NCBI GenBank assembly: GCA_000231825.2
Contig: JH720332.1
Location: 705,415-721,831 of the forward strand
Origin: Tetrahymena elliotti 4EA
Lineage: Eukaryota > Ciliophora > Oligohymenophorea > Hymenostomatida > Tetrahymenidae
DNA length: 16,417 nt
Direction: 5' to 3'
Shown here piece by piece: positions 1-9,330 of this stretch. The translations under genes were made by a program, and so were the position numbers. Each line of letters starts with the position of its first letter. Position 1 is the first letter of the stretch. A model generated the notes under the pieces. It saw nothing but the letters and a program-made list of their open reading frames with translations. It searched no databases and had not been told where the DNA came from.

Positions 1-690
1 GGTTGGTTTACTTGATATTTATTTTGTTCATTCATTAATTTTTATTTGTTGATTTCAGATTTAATACAAATTTTGAAATTTCTCTCATTCTTTTCAATAT
101 TTATTCTTCTAATTTTTTAAAAGTTCAAATAATATTGGTGAAATTTGGGTATTAGAATCTGACTTAGCAAAATGCTCTAACCTCTAAACTTTGACTCTTG
201 ACCTGAGGTAAAAATAAAGTTTTAAAAGAATTAAGTGTTTTTAAATGAATGAATGAAAAAATTAAATAAAGACTTACTACTTTATGAGTACTTCAAGTTG
301 GTTTGCTTGATATTTATTTTGCTTCAAAATTAATTCTTCTATTTTTTTAAAAAGTTCGAATCATATTGGTAAAATTGGGGCAATAGGATTAGGATCGGGC
401 TTAGCAAAATGCTCTAATCTTTAAACTTTGACTCTTGACCTCAGGTAAAATACTAATTATGTATTTTTAAATGAGTGAATAAAATATAAAAAGATTGACT
501 GATTAACTACTTTGGGTTAGTTTACTTGATATTTATTTTGCTCATTCATTAATTTTTATTTATTTTTTTCAGATTTAATACAAATTTTTATATTTCTTTC
601 ATTTTTTTAAATATTTATGCTTCTATATTTTTTAAAAGGTGGAATAATATTGGCAAAATGAGAGCATAAAGATTAGAGTATAAGCTAAGA
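1..690 (-). pseudogene. Triplicated exon-like units, unknown protein, broken
   Basis: Read on the minus strand with TAA/TAG as Gln, the repeats look like a repeated exon. In units 1 and 2 the frame entering at about 202 and 439 reads SRVKVQRLEHFAK, then Asp/Asn/Pro-rich residues, then a helical part such as FELFKKIEELILK in unit 2. An acceptor-like CCTCAG or CCTGAG precedes each of these two segments. GT-starting, AT-rich spacers of about 71 bp (203-273) and 60 bp (440-499) separate the units, the usual intron size in this window. Unit 2 has an in-frame TGA where units 1 and 3 have TTA. Units 1 and 3 shift frame in the helical part. Unit 3 lacks the first half. I do not recognise the family. 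The gene, if real, would continue beyond the left edge. Similar wording in two diverged copies favours past coding, but this one is broken. Confidence 0.45.
2..690. repeat. Tandem repeat, three diverged units
   Basis: Three head-to-tail units begin at about 2, 297 and 516, each opening with GTTGGTTT or GTTAGTTT followed by a stretch close to CTTGATATTTATTTTG. Units 1 and 2 share a long block ending in AAACTTTGACTCTTGACC. Unit 2 lacks about 76 bp present in units 1 and 3 (the part with TTTCAGATTTAATACAAATT). Unit 3 fades out near 690. The array probably continues past the left edge, because unit 1 starts at base 1-2. Its coding appearance on the minus strand is described separately. Confidence 0.85.
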
Positions 691-874
691 AAACTAAAAA
701 GATTAGTTAAATTATTAATATGCAATTAATGAAGAAAGATTATAGTTTTAAATAATATAATGTTATTTAGATAGAATAAATTATTAAAATTATTTTTAAT
801 CAAAAATGATAATTATTAATTTCTAATTATTATAAAATTAAAAATTTTTCATATTGCCTTTTGTCTTGATTTTC

Positions 875-1310
875 TCACTTATTTATTTTCTTATCCAAAT
901 TTCTGTAATGAATTTAATTCGATTTCTAATTATTTTTTTTAATTTAAATCACTAATTTATTTTTTGTTGAAAAACAAATATTTTAATTTGTAAAATGTAA
1001 TAAAGAAGAGAAAGAAAGGCATATAAATTAAAGAATTTCTAAAATTTTCCCAAAAAATAATCTTATTATTTAGTTTTTTATTATCTAAGAAATTTATTTT
1101 TTTCTTCCAGCTCTACCTATCTATTGTGCCTCAAAACTACCAGTATGATCTATTAATTTATAAATATTGTAAACTATTCTAGAGGTAAGACAATCATCAC
1201 GATGGTTTTCAAGAAGAAGATCATAAGCTTTGTTGATGTGTTTTTCTAGCTTCTTTTTTAACCTTAAATAAAGTTTCTGAATGTATCGCTTCGCTAATTC
1301 GTCTACTCAT
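875..1310 (-). mobile_element. Tc1/mariner-type transposase N-terminal fragment
   Basis: A minus-strand ATG at 1310 opens a frame beginning MSRRISEAIHSETLF. It shifts by one base in an A-rich run near 1243 and continues open to TGA at 877-875. The second frame reads YDLLLENHRDDCLTSRIVYN and then YKLIDHTGSFEA, followed by GRAGRKK. A helix-turn-helix with a Tyr/Ile-rich recognition helix, a TGS turn and a GRxGRK linker is the pattern of the N-terminal DNA-binding domain of Tc1/mariner (IS630 superfamily) transposases. After GRAGRKK the frame stays open but becomes low-complexity. No catalytic DDE domain follows toward lower coordinates, where the tandem repeats start. It is therefore a truncated, frameshifted relic. 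The family call rests on motif wording, not on a search. Confidence 0.5.
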
Positions 1311-1389
1311 CCTAATAATTAAAATAAATTAACTATTATTTCTTGCTTTGAATTAAATAAATATAAATGTTTCACTTTGGGTAAAAATT

Positions 1390-2323
1390 TAAATAAATTT
1401 GTATTTTCATCATTTAGAAATTTAGAAGAAGCTTAACTGTTTTTTTCAAACAGACATATTTATATAATTAAAACTTTCCTCTTTTATATACAGTAAAAAT
1501 TATTTAAATGTGATGCTTTTAAATAAAAATGAAAATATTTTTTTACATACAATATAAACCAGCAACAGTAAGATTATGGAATAGGCATATTCTCGCTTTT
1601 TGGACTTTAGGGTAAATAAGATCTTCAATGAAGTTTTTAATAAAATTTTCTAGCTCTTATTATTATATATCAAATTTATTCTTCACTTCTTTCTACTTCC
1701 ATAATATAACGAGAGTATTGATTTTTTACAATATGCTATTCTTTTTTAATGTGTTAAATTATGGAAAAGAGAATAGGTTTTTAACAAATTAAAATCTTTG
1801 AATCTAAATTTAATTAATCTTTAAATATGTAGAAATGTCTTATTTGAAAAGCGATTTTTTGAATCGCCATAAGTTATTCTTAAATTACCCTTGTATTCTA
1901 TAAATAAAGTAACCTCTTAATCTTTGTTATCCAATTTAGTAAAATTTATTCTCATTTCATAGATTTCCTCAATACTAAATTTATTATCTCATCTATGTTT
2001 ACAGCAACTCCTTATTAACTTTTAAAACCATGAATTTTCTTAAAATAATTTTAATAAAATTATGATTAATATTTTCTGCACAAATCAATTTTTAAAGACT
2101 TTTTAATAGCTTTAAACATTGTATTAGAGTTTATTTTATGTTATATATAAGATTAATTATTACTCATAATAATTTCAGAAGATCTCTATTGTAATTCTAT
2201 TCAAATTTTATCTACTAATCTAAGAATCTTCTTCCATATTCTCACAATATTATTTAATTCATCTTAACTACACTATGTTTAACAAATTTAGGGTAGGGCA
2301 TTTTGAATTAAGTATGTGGTCAT
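1390..2323 (-). pseudogene. Decayed coding region, possibly a transposase
   Basis: Several minus-strand stretches join end to end by small frame changes. From an ATG at 2323 the first stretch includes DELNNIVRIWKKIL. After an in-frame TGA (2203-2201) the same frame goes on to about 1970. A shift leads to a stretch containing KLDNKDQEVTLFIEYKGN and LTHQKRIAYCKKSIL. A further shift leads to NFIEDLIYPKVQKARICLF, which ends near 1390. The parts THQKRIAYCKK and YPKVQKARICLFHNLT recall the hk-kR linker and the strand before the second catalytic Asp (DN) of Tc1/IS630 transposases, but here the Asp would be His. It lies upstream, in its own reading direction, of the helix-turn-helix fragment at 875-1310, so the two are not one element in normal order. 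Coding origin is likely; the family is a guess. Confidence 0.4.
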
Positions 2324-4212
2324 ATTATTTTTCATTAGAAGCATATGCTATTTTATTTTTAAATAGGATTTTTATATTTTAATCCTAATTATGAACAATT
2401 TTTAAAAATTCCTTATTTCAGAATATTTTTAAAACTCAATTTTTTCTCTTTAAATTAAGTGTAAATTATGTTAAATTCATTTTTATAACAGTTAATATTC
2501 AACTAAAAACAATAATTCTTAGTAATTCAACAGAATTAAAAATAAATAAAGATTCTCACAATAAAAAATTGTGTTTTCTTGCTATTAAAATTTTTATAAT
2601 AATATATTTCTTAAAAAATAAAGAGGAAAGAAATTGAAAAATTCTATATCATTAACAAATAGGGTAAAAAGGTTAGTTTGAGTATGTTTTATCATAAATT
2701 AAAAGATTGATTTTGATTTTGAAAATAGTTTTTTTGATATGTTGGGCAAAATTCTTAGTTCCTTGAGTGCCCAACATAGAGAGATTATACTGTATATAAA
2801 ATACACAATTTGATGAAAATATGTTTTTTAGGGAATTAGTATTCTTTAAATTATAATAAAATTTTTTAATCTAAAGATGCTAAAAAAATTATTTTAATTT
2901 AGTTATTTCCTCATTTTTATTTTAATGTGCACATATATTTTCTAGTTTTAAAAATAAGAAAAATTAAGTTGATTGATTTTTTTACAATATTAATTTTATT
3001 CAATGTAAATTTTATTTGAAATAATTATTGTTTATCATATCATAAAGATAAATTTCTGCTTTGCCTAAATAAATGTCTAATATATATTTACAATATTAAT
3101 TCAGTATATTATTTGATTATAAATTGAGAGTAGAATTTGATCAGATTAGCTGACCTAAGGCTCATAAATCCAACCATTTTTAACCACCCTATATTTATTT
3201 AAAAAATAATTGTCTATAAACTATTTAAATATGATATGATCTAATCAAAAATAATTTATTTTAATGTAATACTTACGAAATTTTTTGTTAGTCAATTAAA
3301 ATTTTATCTTTAAATTTATTTTATAAAATTTTTTTATTTAAATTATTAAAAAAAAGGAGAAGATTTAAGTGAATTGATTGATGATTAATACTTATTTTAA
3401 TAAACTGTTAATTTTCTTATTATCGAAAAAGCTTTCAATATTGAATAAATGTTAATTCTTGTTTGAAATCTTATGAAATAAAAAAATCTAAAATAAACAT
3501 TAATATGAAGAAAAGTAGAATTTTAATGATGATATTCAGCTCTACAAAGGATTAAAATAAATTTTCAATTTATTCTATTATAAATTAATATTAAAATATT
3601 TTATTAATCAAAATTAATTTATTAATACCTAAAGAGAGCAGAAAAAGTAATGTATTAAAAAGATGTAAATAAATACATGGGATTATTTTTTGGTTAAAAA
3701 AATTTTTTAAATAAGATAGGGAGGAGTACTTTCTAATTTAAAAATATCTAACACATTACATACAAATAAATATTTTGTATTGAATTTAAAATAATATTTA
3801 TTCATTAAAATATTTTTGAACCAAAAATCAATCCTAAAATTGGTTGATTTCCAAAAAAAAGTAGATTATTTTAATATTTTTTATTTGACATGAAAATTAA
3901 TCACATAGAAAAATTATCTTCAGCCATTTTTCATTGTTAAAATTAAGAAATACTAACAAAAAATAAATGAAAAATAAGTCAATTATCATCAATATGTCAA
4001 GCACTAAATATCTTCATTAGATTTTGATAATATGCTCTACATTAAATTAATTTCACATAAGTATTATTGATAACAAAATAATGTATTTAAAATATCTTTT
4101 AAAGTGCATAATTAATTAGTAATATTAATTAAGAAAAAAAAATCATTTAGAAAGAAAGAAATTAATTAGCCAAGTAAAGAAAGTAGAAGAACTTTGAATA
4201 TTTTCAAATAAA
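2324..4212. other. AT-rich stretch with no gene I can support
   Basis: Apart from the hairpin at 2738-2778, this is low-complexity AT-rich DNA. A minus-strand frame, open in the ciliate code near 3040-3200, includes WLKMVGFMSLRSANLIKFY, but it has no recognisable motif or start. Some stretches near 3360-3560 are also open on the minus strand. Because only TGA stops a frame, open stretches of this length occur by chance, so none is called. Confidence 0.5.
2738..2778. repeat. Perfect 11-bp inverted repeat (hairpin)
   Basis: TATGTTGGGCA at 2738-2748 is the exact reverse complement of TGCCCAACATA at 2768-2778, with a 19-base loop. The stem holds five G/C pairs in a row in surroundings that are nearly all A and T. 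No gene touches it. It could be the tip of a terminal inverted repeat of a lost element or a structured element; function is unknown. Confidence 0.7.
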
Positions 4213-6434
4213 ATGAATAAGTAAGAATAGGAATTACAATTATAAATGCAATCAAAGTAAACCAATTTAGGTTAAAATTAAGGAAACCTAAAAATAGCTT
4301 TCTACCAACAAAAATTCTCATCTCTAAGGATCTCAAACTGATTAAGCGAAAATATTAAAAAAGAAATTGTTGAATCTAGATTATCGAGACGACACTATTA
4401 ATAAAAACCTTAAGAGTAGAATTAAAAAAGAATTGAATAAAAATATTTAGTATATTGTCGTCAATAGCTAAAATAACCAAGAAGCGGTTTTTCTAAACGA
4501 TGTATATTTAGGTTAAACTTCACTAATTTAACTTTAAAATAGCGATTTACCAAAATTAGACAACTAAACATTCTAAACTCATAAACTCACAATAGCTAAA
4601 AAATAGCTGAAAAAAAGAATTTAAATTTAGAATGGAGAGGAATAAAATCATATCCTCAATTAAATCACAACGATGAGCAAAAAGTAGGATAACTAAAAGA
4701 CTATTCCCAACTTATCCCAAAATATAAATGAAACTCATTCAAATTAGATTTAACCAATTAATAGCAAAGTAGTCTAGCATGTCAACTCTTTTTAAAATAA
4801 GGAGATCAACTTATCTATTAATAATAATCAAAAAAGATAATTAATGCTAAATTTGAATAAAGCAAATACTATTCTTAATTAAGATCCAAAATGTTATTCG
4901 TTCAAGCAAGAAATTATTTTTAAATATCTAATCAAAAGAATCAAATATTTCACCATAAAAAAAAGGAATATTCAAAAATATATGTGCTTGTCTGAGTTAA
5001 CTAAAATTGTTTTTAAAATCAAAATCTAATAAAATAAAAGATGAGTAATAAGCTCTATTAATGCCATAAAATAAAGATAAAAATGAAATCAAATACTAAA
5101 ATGGAACACAGATTGTTAAAGAAAGTAATAAAAAAGATGTAGAATTAGATTTTGTAAAAAAGGATTAAAATTAATAAATCGGATTCAGGATAATTTCAAG
5201 ATTATTATACTCAGTAGATTTTTAATTAACCTAGCGATGGTTCTTATTCATAAAATTAAGGTAACCTACATGATGATCATAACTTAAATAATGAGAACAA
5301 AGAAAATTTTGAATATGAAAAATATAAAATTGAGTTTTATGAATTTAATTAAAATAGATTAAATAAATAATTTCAAGAACAATCTGAATTAATTTTTGCT
5401 ATTTTAGAATCATTGAAACTTTATTTTGGAAAGTTGATAGAAAATAAATAAAATAAAGATGTGTTTGATGGGTAATAAGAATTATACTCATTAATCAGAT
5501 AGAATGTCATTGTTAAAGTTAAGTATTCTTTAGATAAATATTAATATACTGATTCAGAAAGTAAGTATAACAATCAAGATAATTTAATAACCAATTTAAA
5601 TAATAACAACTACTTGAATGATAAATTACCTTGGTAAAAAATCTAAAATGAAATTGAAATTGAAGTTGAACAACATTTACAAATAGATTATTCAAAAATA
5701 TATATTTCAGATAGTACATCTATTTTGGTTTTTAAATTAGCAGATTATTCAACTGTTCAAAATTATTTAAAACCTTTCAAAGGTAAACTAAGAGCTTGGA
5801 GTTTGAATTATTTTAATTTTATAAATTAAGACAAAAGACTTTTCACTGATAAAACTACCCTTAACTCAAAAAATTTTAAGAACATATTGATTTTATATTG
5901 CATGAATTTTCACAAAAAAATTATTTTCTTGGAGAATTTTTGAATGTTGGAGGAGAAAGAATCGTTTTTGAAGGATATTTTAAAAAATGGTTGGGAGATT
6001 ATTAAGAAATAGCCTTAAAAGTAATTATTGGTGTTGCTGAAGAAGATATTGATAAGGAATTAAAAATAATGAAACTATTTGAAAAGTTCATTAACGTTAT
6101 TTAATTTTATGATAAAATTAAATTATCTGATCAAATTTTAGTTTTAACTTTAGAAAAGTGTGAGTATAGTCTCAGAGATGAACTAGATTTAATTTAAAAA
6201 AGTAAAAAAGATGATGATTTTCCTATGGGAAAATTAATAAAAATAATTCTTGATTTATTAGATGGATTTATTTAATTGAGGCTTTATTACATTCTCCACC
6301 TAGATATCAAACCAAAATATTGTTTATCAAAGAAAGGCTACTATACTTCTATTAGATAAGCTGAATTTTACTTTGCAAAAATATAGGAATAAAATAAAAA
6401 TGAATTTATTCTAAGATTAATTTTTGATATTTGA
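4213..6434 (+). pseudogene. Protein-kinase-like gene, broken in several frames
   Basis: Four consecutive plus-strand frames read like one Gln/Asn/Lys-rich protein. Block 1 (about 4247-5041) is a low-complexity N-terminal region. Block 2 (about 5040-5160) and block 3 (about 5156-5867) follow, and block 4 (about 5868-6434) carries a kinase-like N-lobe and the start of a C-lobe. Block 4 has a glycine-loop-like NVGGERIVFEG, an ATP-lysine motif EIALKVI (Lys codon 6018-6020), a hinge-like LVLTLEKCEYSL and a catalytic-loop-like HLDIKP (6297-6314). Frame changes sit at A-rich runs: 5028-5040, AAAAAA 5156-5161 and AAAAAA 5868-5873. The first ATG (4213) is in yet another frame, so the 5' end is unresolved. 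HRD is HLD, the Asn after the Lys-Pro is Tyr, and DFG appears as AEF. A TGA at 6432 ends it before an APE motif. Decayed kinase or pseudokinase gene is the best call. Confidence 0.6.
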
Positions 6435-6767
6435 CAGATGATCATTTAAATTCTACTTCTTTCTATTATTCCACACCTTTCTTTTCTTTACTAAGCTTAC
6501 TATTATCATTCAGTCTAAATTTTTTTAATTTTCAGCTATAAAATATAATAGTAATAAAATAAAAGAGATACCTTTTATTCTTAAGAAATACTATGTTTTG
6601 ATTAAAATCACTAGTTCACTGATTTACATTAAAATTATTTGTTTTATTATTCTTTTTGATAAATTTCTTTATAAAAATATTTTACTGTTCATTCTATTAC
6701 TCATTAAGAAAAATTTGGAAGTCCTTTATTTAAAATGATATAAAAAATTGATCTATATATTCATTTA
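6435..6767. other. AT-rich stretch, perhaps eroded kinase C-lobe
   Basis: This lies where the rest of the kinase C-lobe would be. One plus-strand frame near 6448-6540 reads NSTSFYYSTPFLSLL and then hydrophobic residues, faintly like the activation-segment end of a kinase, but no APE, DxW or later motif is visible and frames break often. I can support no gene here. Confidence 0.3.
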
Positions 6768-6894
6768 GTCCAAAGAAATTGATGAAATTTGATTTGTCAA
6801 CAATGATATAAATTTCCTTTTCTAAATTATTGTCAAATGGCTATCAAATTTTTCATTTGACAATTTTGACAGATTATTCAAATTTCTTTAAGAC
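6768..6894. mobile_element. MITE-like element with nested inverted repeats
   Basis: The ends are imperfect inverted repeats: GTCCAAAGAAATT at 6768-6780 and AATTTCTTTAAGAC at 6881-6894. Inside, ATTGTCAAATG (6829-6839) and CATTTGACAAT (6854-6864) are perfect 11-bp inverted copies. TTGTCAA and TTGACA words recur through the unit. A 127-bp non-coding unit with terminal inverted repeats fits a miniature inverted-repeat element. It sits between two coding remnants (4213-6434 and 6908-7402). I cannot see a clear target-site duplication, so mobility is inferred. Confidence 0.45.
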
Positions 6895-6907
6895 CCAAAA
6901 TATTTGA

Positions 6908-7402
6908 AACTATATTTAGTAGGCATTTTAGGGTTTATTATATGAATTAAATAAGTAATTAGTTTTTGAAGAGGAAATTAATAAAAGTAAATAAATAAAT
7001 TATTCTTGAAGCTAATTACATTTTACAAAAATTGATGTTAAATTTGATAATTTTCATTAATCTTTTTAAAATTTTTAATCTGATAAATAAAGATAGCTAA
7101 CAGCTTAAAAGATAATACCAGTAGGCATGGTACTGAAGCAATAGCCTTTAGATAAATATTAATCATATACTCAAATCAAATTTAAGAAATATTTGATGTA
7201 AAATTAAAGAGATCAAATTAGTACAGAGAATTACTATAGTCATAAATCATAGACCCATATGAATACTTGTATTAGCAGAAATAATAGGAAATTCGTTTGT
7301 TAATTATAATTTAATTCTAAAATATTATATTATATTGATTATTTTATAGATATGCATGTATTTGTTAAGCACTAGTCCAATTTAATACTTAAACAACTTT
7401 GA
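6908..7402 (+). pseudogene. Gln-rich coding remnant with in-frame TGA
   Basis: One plus-strand frame is open from 6908 to a TGA at 7400-7402 except for a single TGA at 7007-7009. The first part includes GLLYELNKQLVFEEEINKS; the second includes LTAQKIIPVGMVLKQQPL and DQISTENYYSHKSQTHMN. The composition matches real coding sequence in this genome. It has no start of its own and follows the kinase-like remnant across the inverted-repeat unit at 6768-6894, so it may be that gene's 3' part, but no kinase motif supports this. TGA is a stop here, not a sense codon, because the intact transporter gene uses TGG for Trp and has no internal TGA. Confidence 0.4.
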
Positions 7403-7751
7403 AAAGTTGATTATAAAAATTATTTACTTAAAGATTGATATATTAAATAAAAAGCTGTAATTAATATTTATGGGTTTATCTATTGATTCTTTTTGGAGGA
7501 TAAAAGAAATTATTATTTTTATAAAAGAAATATATCTTATTTTTTTAAATTAATAAGTATATTTAATTAAAAGGAATTGTTAAAAACGAATAGAAAAAAT
7601 GATATTTTTTTTTGAGGAAAATTAACATGTTGTTTGTTTATAACTTTTTTATTAGAATCTTAATGTAAAAATTTTATCTGAACAAATCAAGGTATTTAAT
7701 GAGTGAGTCAAATATCCTGGTGTCCATCATAAAAAAATACTACTATAATAA
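7403..7751. other. AT-rich gap, nothing seen
   Basis: Between the Gln-rich remnant and the transposase fragment there is low-complexity AT-rich sequence. I searched it for the N-terminal helix-turn-helix of the following transposase and for a terminal inverted repeat matching the sequence after 8640, and found neither. Confidence 0.4.
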
Positions 7752-8640
7752 GGCTACGAGTCAGCTACTATCATTATTCGAATTTAATTAGTTAGTTTCA
7801 TTGCTGGACTGGAGAAGAGTAAAATCCATTTTTTTTACTAAAAAAGCTGAAATCTATTAATTATTAGATTTTTTTGTTACAATTTTTATTAAAGATACTC
7901 TACTCTTAATACAATCTTAATACAAGCAAGGTGAAGAAAGATGATTTTTTTCCAAATAAATTTTTAAATTAAAATGATTTTAGAATTTTGATAACTAATT
8001 CCCTATAGAATATTCTTTCTTGCAATTTATTTATTTGCTTACAAATTGCAATTTTATAATCAGTATTACTGATTTCGAAATAGTTAAAAATGGGAATTTA
8101 TTATGGATTTGACATTTAATTGTATTTACTCTTTAATTTGATGATACAATAATTTTCTTTAAGGGATTATATGAAATATAAAATAACGAGTAATTTGTAT
8201 CTCATTAGAAATAAAATTTTAGATTTTTTATAAATATCAAAGAATAAAATTTAATCAAAACCAAATAACAATAACTTATTTATTATTCAGTTCATATTTG
8301 CTCTTTTCTGAATATTTTTTGTAATTACTAATCTAGAAATATAGAATTAAAAAAAAATTATTCAATCAAATAATATATGGCCAAACCGAATGAATATTCA
8401 GTCAATCGGTGATAGCTAATACCTTGGAGTGCTGATCTAAATCCAATAAAACTCATATGGAAGGAATCTTATGAAAATAGAGTTTAAAAAAGAGTTATCA
8501 AAGATATTTTCAAATCTAAAGAAGAAATTTAAAGCTACCTCAAAGAAATATGGGAAACAATCACTTAAGAATAAATTTAAAACTGTATTAATAACGTAGT
8601 TGAAAATTTATTAAACAAAAATGGAGAATATTTTTAATGA
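7752..8640 (+). mobile_element. Tc1/mariner transposase fragments, decayed
   Basis: The clearest part is 8413-8640, ending in TGA. It reads PWSADLNPIKLIW, the PxSPDLNPIExxW block holding the third catalytic residue of Tc1/mariner transposases, then a Lys-rich helix, LKEIWETITQEQI, and ends NLLNKNGEYFQ, the typical C-terminus (W-x-x-I, then N-x-G-x-Y). The catalytic Glu of NPIE is Lys here, so it would be inactive. About 500 bases earlier (7752-7944) two overlapping frames give VSFIAGLEKSKIHFF and FFTKKAEIYQLLDFF, resembling the middle block (G-K-I-x-F...N-x-x-x-Y-x-x-L). The DNxxxH block between them is not readable. A 9-bp inverted repeat (TTGCAATTT 8020-8028, AAATTGCAA 8043-8051) lies in that gap. 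No terminal repeats were found. Confidence 0.65.
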
Positions 8641-8902
8641 AAACTGTTAAAATAGTAAAAAATTAAAAATTACATAAATTTTTTGTAAATTTTATTTATA
8701 TAGTCTGGTCTATACATAAATCACTTGTAACTTAATCATATTTTTATTATTAATATATCATTTTTCATCATTTAAAGAGCTTTGCACTATTAAATTAAAA
8801 AAGAAAAAAATACATAAGAAATGGCAACATCCAAGCTTTTCTTAACCAGTAATAGATCTGAGCTCACCTATTTCTTAAAACAGATTGTTGTTTGATCTTC
8901 TT
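8641..8902. other. AT-rich spacer, nothing seen
   Basis: This is sequence between the transposase C-terminus (plus strand) and the convergent 3' end of the minus-strand gene remnant. It includes the word TATAGTCTGGTCTATA near 8700, a weak palindrome, which I cannot match to a partner on the other side of the transposase. Confidence 0.4.
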
Positions 8903-9324
8903 TCATACATCTAGTTATGATGTAAATTGGGCTTTAAATCTTTCATTATTATCTTTCTAATTGTTTTTTTCCTAAAAGCTAATCTTAACACAAAATACTG
9001 TTATGTTTACTAACTAACCTCAGTTTAAGTGATACTGCGATCATTATCATTAGAATTTATATCATTAAAATTTTCATAAATTTTATCATATTCCTCATTT
9101 AAATCATCAGATTCCTTAGAATACCTTTTATTAATTTGGGAATTTTAATAAAGCAAGTCAATAATAATAAGGAATAGTTCTTTTTAGACTTTATTTTAAA
9201 TATTTAATAAATAATTACTATCCAAATAAATTATTTCTGGCAGCAAAATTATTTATTTGAATTCTTTGAAGTACAATTATTAAAAGATTGAATGCGATTG
9301 ATTAATAAATAAATAAATGTTTAA
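8903..9324 (-). CDS. 3' end of an unknown gene, one intron
   Basis: Transcribed toward lower coordinates. Exon A is open from 9324 to 9019 (102 codons), and includes QIILLPEIIYLDSNYLLNI and an acidic Asn-rich part (SKESDDLNEEYDKIYENF). A 47-bp intron (9018-8972, GTTAGT...TTTTAG) joins in phase 0 to exon B (8971-8903), which ends FKAQFTSQLDV then TGA. Without splicing the frame stays open but turns into unlike sequence. Upstream, a TGA at 9327-9325 closes the frame, no acceptor AG is available before it, and the tandem repeat begins at 9331, so the gene appears cut off by the repeat or resumes beyond a very long intron. I do not recognise the family; the visible part is soluble, with helical and low-complexity segments. 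Confidence 0.45.
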
Positions 9325-9330
9325 TCATTT

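Noticed and set aside
1..20. Telomere-like start (GGTTGGTTT)
   Set aside because: It is not the GGGGTT repeat of Tetrahymena, and the same words recur at 297 and 516 as part of the tandem repeat.
1850..1868. Small hairpin GCGATT...AATCGC
   Set aside because: A 6-bp stem inside a decayed coding region is short and can be explained by the coding sequence; nothing else supports it.
3040..3200. Minus-strand open stretch with WLKMVGFMSLRSANL
   Set aside because: No start, splice sites, motif or neighbouring coding pieces; such lengths occur by chance when only TGA stops translation.
5519..5719. Minus-strand open frame of 66 codons
   Set aside because: It is a shadow of the kinase-like gene on the plus strand; the reverse reading is only Phe/Tyr/Asn-rich noise.
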